From Sequoia sempervirens (Eukaryota > Streptophyta > Pinopsida > Cupressales > Cupressaceae), in the NCBI GenBank assembly GCA_007258455.2, contig VDFB02000001.1:16798162-16862161 (forward strand): DNA of 64,000 nucleotides. Direction: 5' to 3'. Position 1 is the stretch's first letter; each line of letters opens with the position of its first letter. A program made the translations under genes and the position numbers. Shown piece after piece: positions 58,039-64,000 of this stretch. The notes beneath the pieces were generated by a model, which was given only the letters and a program-made list of their open reading frames with translations, did no database searches and had not been told where the DNA came from.

Positions 58039-59970
58039 ATGTCATCCTGCAATAGCACAATCATTGTGGATCTTGGGTTATCTATCTCTTTCACTCCTAG
58101 TATTGACAATAGTACACTCGGTGTGGACAATACCCTCAACAACTCTTTACCTTCAAGTAGTGTGATGCAAGTTGAAACAAGGATTGACAATGTCTCACAA
58201 GAAAACATAATTCACATTCCTAAAGGCTTAGCAAACTTACAACATCAAGTGTGAAATGATAACATTTCAACTCTTTTCATCCCTACCATAGACAACATTC
58301 ACTGCATGCTTGAAAGTGAAGATGGACTTGACCTTTTGAAAAACATAGTTCAAATATGTGGAAAAAACCTCACCTTAACCACTACTTTTCCTTTACCTAC
58401 AAGCAATGTCACAAGCCAAGGAGGAACTCAAATTCATCCTCTCACAACAATTGCCTCAATACCTACCGATACCAACCCTCAAGTAACAACAACAATGCAA
58501 CCAACTAGTAATGTGATTCCTTCCTTGGGTATTTCCACTAGCATCTCGAGTTCCTTTGTGGAATTGCATATCATATCTCCTACCACTCTACCACCTATAA
58601 TTATTTCATTCACTTGTCCCTCACACAAATACAACCCTTCACCATTTTCACTTCCATATCATAACACAAGTAATGACCCTCTCATAAATCAACTCTTCCA
58701 AACCATTTCATCCCTTCAAAAACATATTTTCACCACCAAAAAAATTGAAATTTCCCACCTACATATTATGTCAAAAGTGGCCCATTTTCCTTCGAGATAT
58801 TGTGAACACTGATGCCACAAGGTGTAGAGGTGCCTAGATTTGAGAAATATGGAGAAAAAGGAGATCCTTCTAACCATCCTAATGCCTATATTTCCTTATG
58901 CAGTGACTTTTTCCTTGATGATAAAATTTTGGCTAAGCTTTTTCCTTGGTCCTTTCAAAAGTTACTATCTTGGAGCGGTTTTCTTCTTTACCAAACAACT
59001 CAATTCATTCATTCAATAAACTTGTTGAGGCCTTTGGAAACCATTTCCAAGTGCATATGACTCCTAAGATGACCTTGGTCGATTTGATGAGATGTAAGCA
59101 AAAAGAAGACAAAAAGATAATTGACTTTATCTCATGCTACCAATCGCTTTATTCCCAAATCAATTTCAAGATTCTCAATCCTCACCTTCAAAATATTTTC
59201 AAAGAAAGCTACAAGACAAGCTTACCATGATGAAATTTCCCTCCATGCACTTGTATACTTCCCTTCATGATTATCAAAATTCAATTAGTAGTCGAGATAC
59301 AAAAATCCACTTCTAACCGAACTAAGAAATCTAAGCCCATAAACCAAAACAATTCCCAACCTTTTAGAAAATAGAACAAAGGTTTCCTTCAATTCAACCC
59401 CCCTCAACAAACAACTCATAATTTCAATAACCAAGTAACTGTTGTTAAAGTGGCGATACCATTTAGCTATGGGGACCTGAAAAGACAATTCACTCCCTTA
59501 CCCCATACCCTTCATAACACAATACATCCCAACTTTTAGAACAACAAATGATTACCTTTCCTCCCATCAAAATACTCGACCCTAATAAACCTTTACCCCC
59601 GAGCATTAGATCAAATGCTTATTTCCACTATCATCGACAAAATGGACACAATATGGAACATTGTAGGTGTCTTAAACATCTCATGCAAGACCTCATTGAT
59701 TCCGGTCATCTTTCTGTTGGAGGTATTAGTAATCAAGGAAATAAGTTTGTTGCCCCTCCTAACCAGAACTTGCAAATATTTACCAACCCTATGCCTAAAC
59801 ACAATATTTCATTTTTCAAAGCTAGCAAAACTAAAAAGAATGATCTAATGGATGTTGAAACGGATGATGAGAACATACATACAATTCAACAAAGTCCTAT
59901 GGATCAACAAGAAAAAAATCCTTTTGACTGTTTGATTGCATTGGTTGAAACTCAACATTGTAAGGGCTAA
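58039..59970 (+). pseudogene. Element N4 gag
   Basis: The ATG at 58039 (MSSCNSTII) is chosen because N1 has its counterpart at 23346. A Ser/Thr/Pro-rich N-terminal part (to 58812) has a TGA at 58252. The gag core follows: VPRFEKYGEKGDPSNHPNAY, KLFPWSF, SLPNNSIHSFNKLVEAF, MTLVDLMRCKQK and LHDYQNSISS, in three frames between 58812 and 59310. 59548-59970 holds a zinc-knuckle relic (HYHRQNGHNMEHC, first Cys lost) and ends with CLIALVETQHCKG. Capsid and RNA-binding role inferred from the family. Confidence 0.8.
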
Positions 59971-60606
59971 CCTAAAAATCCTCTTGACATTGCTTTCACC
60001 TTTAAACATATACTTAAACATGCACCCTATTGTCCTCTTTACATAGCTGGTCATATCTATGATAAACCCACTAATGGGATATTAATAGATCCCGCTTGTG
60101 GAGAGAACGTGATCACCAAGGAATTCTTACTTCTACATGAGCTCTATCAAGATATATATGATAAACTAAAAGCATGGATCAAGATGCACAATGATTTTTT
60201 TTTCCCTACGATGGGATCGATCACCTTACCATTGCAAATAGAACTGAAAACATTAGACATCTCATTTTCCATCATCCCAAAGTCAAACCAATTACGTGTG
60301 AAGCTCGATTATCCATGGCTTTGCTCCATGAATGCAGTCCCTTCAGTTGTACATACATGCTTAAAGTTTCCCTTTGACATTGAAATATTCACTTTCCGCC
60401 ATAGTGGCTTTAACCCTTTATCCTCCAAAGGAAACTTTTCCTTAGATTTCTTTTGGCCTGGGCCTATAGAACCTATAAAACTACGAGAAGACTTCTTTTT
60501 CTTGTCTTATCAAAATTTCAAGGAAAAGAAGATAGCAGAAATATCCCTCCAAAAAATGTCCCCACCCACCACCGAGCCTACCATCCTAGACCAAACCCTA
60601 CTTTAG
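59971..60606 (+). pseudogene. Element N4 aspartic protease-like domain
   Basis: After a stop at 59968 the frame continues CPLYIAGHIYD, GILIDPACGENVITKEFL (active-site position D-P-A, not D-S/T-G). It goes on through SFSIIPKSNQLRVKLDYPWLCSMNAVPSVVHTCLKF, equivalent to the Ty3 protease GRPW...AVPS region. It is homologous to 12311-12784 in N2. The changed catalytic triad is shared in kind (not in sequence) by both copies. Confidence 0.65.
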
Positions 60607-61286
60607 CCTAAATAAATTCCAAACAACCAAGACCAACCTAAGATAGAATCTTCACTCAGTTACTACAAAATACCAAGAGATAACGAAACCAATCTTGGCA
60701 CGCCTCCTAGAATAAAACAAGTTTACAAAATCAAAGAGAAAGCGGTTGAACAACCTCCCATGGTTCCTTTCATTCCTCCCCTTAGGGAAGAGAAGAAACC
60801 TATGGTTGATCAACCTGCTCCTACACAAATGCAACTTGATAAAAAAATGAAAAAGAAATAGAGGTGCCAAAGAGGTAGGCATAGATGTCATACCCTTGCT
60901 CGCAAGTTGCATGAAGAATTAAACAAAGAAAATAAAAATCCAAACTTGACTTAAGTAATGCACAATGACTCTACCCCCACCCTGAAAGAAAACAATCTAA
61001 TACAACAACTGCAACAAGAGTTAAACCCTTCCTTAGACATTATCATTCGCCCTCTTGTTGTGATGAATTTAGATGATGATGGCGAGGTCACTATAATTGA
61101 TGAAGAGTTGCATAATGAATTAAACACACTATTCTCCTCTTCTATGACCTTAAACAAAAATTCTCCTATAAAAATTGTATAACCTAGTCCTTCCCCTAGT
61201 TCAGCACTTGCTCTTGTCCCTTTTGCTAGTTTCCCACCTTTGATATGCAATGAACATGTTTGGGATGTAGACGACCTGCTTTAGGT
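60607..61286 (+). pseudogene. Element N4 tail ORF
   Basis: A Lys/Pro-rich stretch (VPFIPPLREEKKP, near 60765) and an acidic segment (NLDDDGEVTIIDEELHNELN, 61066-61125) run in frame with three stops and end at 61282. No RT or integrase follows before the LTR. The element is therefore non-autonomous or gutted, like N2. Confidence 0.5.
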
Positions 61287-62682
61287 TGACTTGCATGTGC
61301 CTTACTAGCCTTTTGCATATTTCCTTTTCTCTTTTGTGATTGCATGTGTGTGATGTGATCCCCCACAATGTTCTATTTGATGTTCTCTCTCTCTTTGTGG
61401 CATTCCTCTATTTGTACCTTCATTCTTCTCTATGTCATCAATATTTTACTTTTCGCATTTTATCTTTTCATTTGTCTTGTGTTTTCCTTTAGGGGATGAC
61501 ACAAGGCATTGAGACATTCGTGCCTCTTCCATGTTGCCCCAAAAGGATTTTTCTTTTCTTTTTCTTTTTCTATTTTTCATTTGTCTTTTGTTTTACTTTT
61601 AGGGATGATGCAAGGTGTTAAGATATTCGTGTCTCTTCCATGTTGACCCAAAAGTCTTTTCCATTTCTTTTTATTTATCTCTTTTTCATTTGTCTTGTGT
61701 TTTACTTTTGGGGATGACGCAAGGTGTCAAGACATTCCTGTCTCTTCCATGTTGACCCAAAAGGTTTTTTTGTGTCATTCTTCCAGTTCTATGTGTATTT
61801 GGGAATGCAGATAGTTCTAAGCTCTCTAAAAACATTGCAACAAGAACATACTGACCCCAAATCCATAGATCCCTTGTGTTTGGTTTTTTCATTTTAGGGG
61901 CAACCCCTCTCTTTTTCTTTTGCATGACATGGCTTTACTTGGAAACATATGACTTGGCATAGGGTTTTCCAAGTTAGCTCTCATGTCTTCCTTTTTTGCT
62001 TGCATTTATCATTTGCTACTTTAAAGTAATTTCTCACAGCATGGTGTTTATCAATTTCTTTAAAATGGGGGCATACATTAGCATTATTATTTTGCATTTT
62101 TCTTTTCATGGTTCATAGTGCACTCTTCTTACTTTAAACGATGTGTTTTACACTTTGTGGACAACATTGGGTGTGATATCCTTCATGAGTGTGATCTATC
62201 TCAGCATAATACATTCCTCTTAGTGGCTTGATGTGACACACAACATCCCTTAAGTTGTGAATTTTCTATTCTTTGTTTGGTCCTCTCTTTGAGACATTAG
62301 GCACAATGTTCCCTATTTTAGAGACCTCACATGAACTAAGCAAGACTCTTTTGAAATGTTCTTTTACATTTTTCATTTGCAATTATATGGCCACCTTCCA
62401 TAACACAACTTGCATGCATGTGGAGCCATCTTTTTTTTTCATGAGCTCCAAGCATATGAAGTTTTTCTTGTCTCATGAACCTCAAAAACCATTTTTGTGT
62501 GGCACATTATTAAATTTATCAGGGGGTATAACTTTGGTATGGTTTGACGGGAAGCCCCACCAAGGCATGACTTTCCCTTAATAACTTGTGCATGACTGTG
62601 AGCGCATACCGATTGTGTGTGTATGTGTCTCAACTCTTTCCAATCCTCACCTAATGGACACCCAAGAGTTACATTGCCTCAA
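61287..62682 (+). other. N4 3' non-coding region
   Basis: T/C-rich sequence with the 108-bp tandem repeat at 61470. No gene is supported. Confidence 0.5.
61470..61770. repeat. Three tandem copies of a 108-bp unit
   Basis: CATTTGTCTT starts at 61470, 61578 and 61687. Each unit contains GGGATGA(C/T)(A/G)CAAGG, CATTCGTG-like and CTCTTCCATGTTG sequences. A single related unit exists in N2 at 14401. Confidence 0.85.
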
Positions 62683-63708
62683 AGTGAGCTTGCATTTTTT
62701 GGACAAATAGCCTAGATCTAATCAATATCTCGATGGACAAATGGTCGAAGCTTGATCCAACTCTTTTATCTTTTATCTTTTACCTTTTCTCTTTTTCTTC
62801 TTTGACAGTGTATGTTTGTGCTTTATTGTTGTTCTTATATCATTTTCATGTGTGTTCTTTTGTCTCCATGTTGGTTTTCCATGGGAACTTGATCTCAGGG
62901 GCTTGATCACCCCTCTCGATTTTTGTCATCCCATCTTACTAGCATTGGTGCACTTGGACCTCTCTTGATGCGTATTTTTCTACTTTAGTGTGAGTTTGAA
63001 GCAAGTTCATCCTCTCACTAAAGTGGGGGCTAAATGTAGTGTCAAAAAATGTCATCAAGACATTTTCACACTTGTTTGGGCCCTCCTTGTTGAATTGAGC
63101 TTAATGATGCCTTGATTTAGTGTTCTAATGTGTTTTAAACATTCACATTAGGTTTTGGGACCTTGTGAACTAATGAAATTAAATGGTACCTTCAGAGTGA
63201 GCTTGCATTTTTTGGACAAACAGCCTAGATCTAATCAATATCGCAATGGAAAAATGGTCGAAGCTTGATCCAACTCTTTTATTTTTTATCTTTTACCTTT
63301 TCTCTTTTTCTTCTTTGACAGTGTATGTTTGTGCTTTATTGTTGCTCTTATATCATTTTCATGTGTGTTCTTTTGTCTCCATGTTGGTTTTCCATGGGAA
63401 CTTGATCTCAAGGGCTTGATCACCCCTCTCTATTGTTGTCATCCCATCTTACTAGCATTGGTGCACTTGGACCCCTCTTGATGTGTGTTTTTCTACTTTA
63501 GTGTGAGTTTGAAGCAAGTTCATCCTCTCACTAAAGTGGGGGCTAAGCGTAGTGTCAAAAAATGTCATCAAGACATTTTCACACTTGTTTGGGCTCTCCT
63601 TGTTGAATTGAGCTTAATGATGCCTTGATTTAGTGTTCTAATGTGTTTTAAACATTCACATTAGGTCTTGGGACCTTGTGAACAAATGAATTTAAATGGT
63701 ACCTTGCT
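62683..63708 (+). repeat. 513-bp tandem duplication spanning the N4 polypurine tract and LTR start
   Basis: AGTGAGCTTGCATTTTTTGG starts at 62683 and at 63196. Both copies carry CACTAAAGTGGGGGCTAA followed by the LTR start (63035 TGTAGTGTC; 63548 CGTAGTGTC). Copy 1 has only 161 bp of LTR before copy 2 begins. Confidence 0.9.
63020..63034 (+). other. Polypurine tract of N4 (first copy)
   Basis: AAAGTGGGGGCTAAA precedes TGTAGTGTC. The second copy is at 63533-63547. Confidence 0.75.
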
Positions 63709-64000
63709 AAACTATTGTGAAGTGTTGTAAGTCACTTTCACACTTTTCTAAGGTTTTATTAATTAATTACACCTAATAAACTTATTTTTAACCTTAACCA
63801 TGCCTTATTTTAAAGTTTTTTGAAGTGTTGTAACACACTTTCACACTTTTCTAGGCTTGTCATAAATAATTTGGCTTCTTTATGCTTTAATTGGAATTAT
63901 TTTGCATCTATAAGCCTCATTTAATGCATCTTTTCAAGGATAATCCTAACACAAATCATTACCCAATCATTATTCAAGTGTTTTAGGCTTGAACAACCCA
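63548..64000 (+). mobile_element. Element N4 3' LTR (runs off the window)
   Basis: It matches the N1 LTR on the minus strand (24961-25639) in CATTTTCACACTTGTTTGG, TTTTGCATCTATAAGCCT and AAGGATAATCCT. It holds a 35-bp direct repeat (TGAAGTGTTGTAA... at 63718 and 63821). The dyads seen in N1 U3 are absent from the visible part. Confidence 0.7.

Noticed and set aside
61470..61770. Three regular repeats considered as a CRISPR-like array
   Set aside because: Units are contiguous 108-bp tandem copies without unique spacers, in a plant retroelement.

Overview
This window looks like repeat-rich nuclear DNA of a seed plant, most likely a gymnosperm. It has nested LTR retrotransposons with decayed reading frames, a Helitron with plant-type RPA and Rep/helicase parts, degenerate telomere-like arrays, and two plant microsomal cytochrome P450 genes with one short intron each. 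The gymnosperm assignment is inference from repeat load and P450 style. There is a 100-base assembly gap at 41162-41261. The only intact protein-coding genes I can support are the two P450s.

Layout. 1-9371: 3' part of a Ty3/Tat-type LTR retrotransposon (RT, two RNase H-like domains, integrase, then an antisense plant-mobile-domain ORF, polypurine tract and 3' LTR). 9372-25639: a nest. A minus-strand gag-type element (N1) is split by element N2 (10716-22083; LTR, protease-like ORF, no polymerase). N2's right LTR is itself split by element N3 (about 16453-21541; tRNA-iMet primer site, zinc-knuckle gag, an unknown ORF instead of pol). A TIR transposon (22410-23182) sits in the N1 gag, and a second copy of it lies at 26149-26930. 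25640-29378: LTR-like, foldback and AT-rich sequence.

29379-35584: two tandem minus-strand P450 genes, separated by about 3 kb holding an (AT)n run and a TTAGGG-like array. A copy of that spacer, ending in a 3' stub of a third P450, lies at 41262-43549. 35785-46671 is otherwise gene-poor, with a degenerate CCCTAAA-like array abutting the gap. 46672-48540: duplicated remnants of an unrecognised ORF around a GC-rich island. 48818-56494: a decayed Helitron (RPA1-like gene, Rep, PIF1-type helicase, and a hairpin-CTAG terminus). 57335-64000: a plus-strand gag-protease element (N4) related to N1 and N2, with a duplicated polypurine-tract/LTR junction at its 3' end.

The most unusual signal is a 34-bp dyad (14-nt arm, 6-nt centre, 14-nt arm). 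It recurs six times in or near the N1/N4 family (four copies in 23645-25434, one at 27865, one at 57781), and several copies show compensating changes between the arms.
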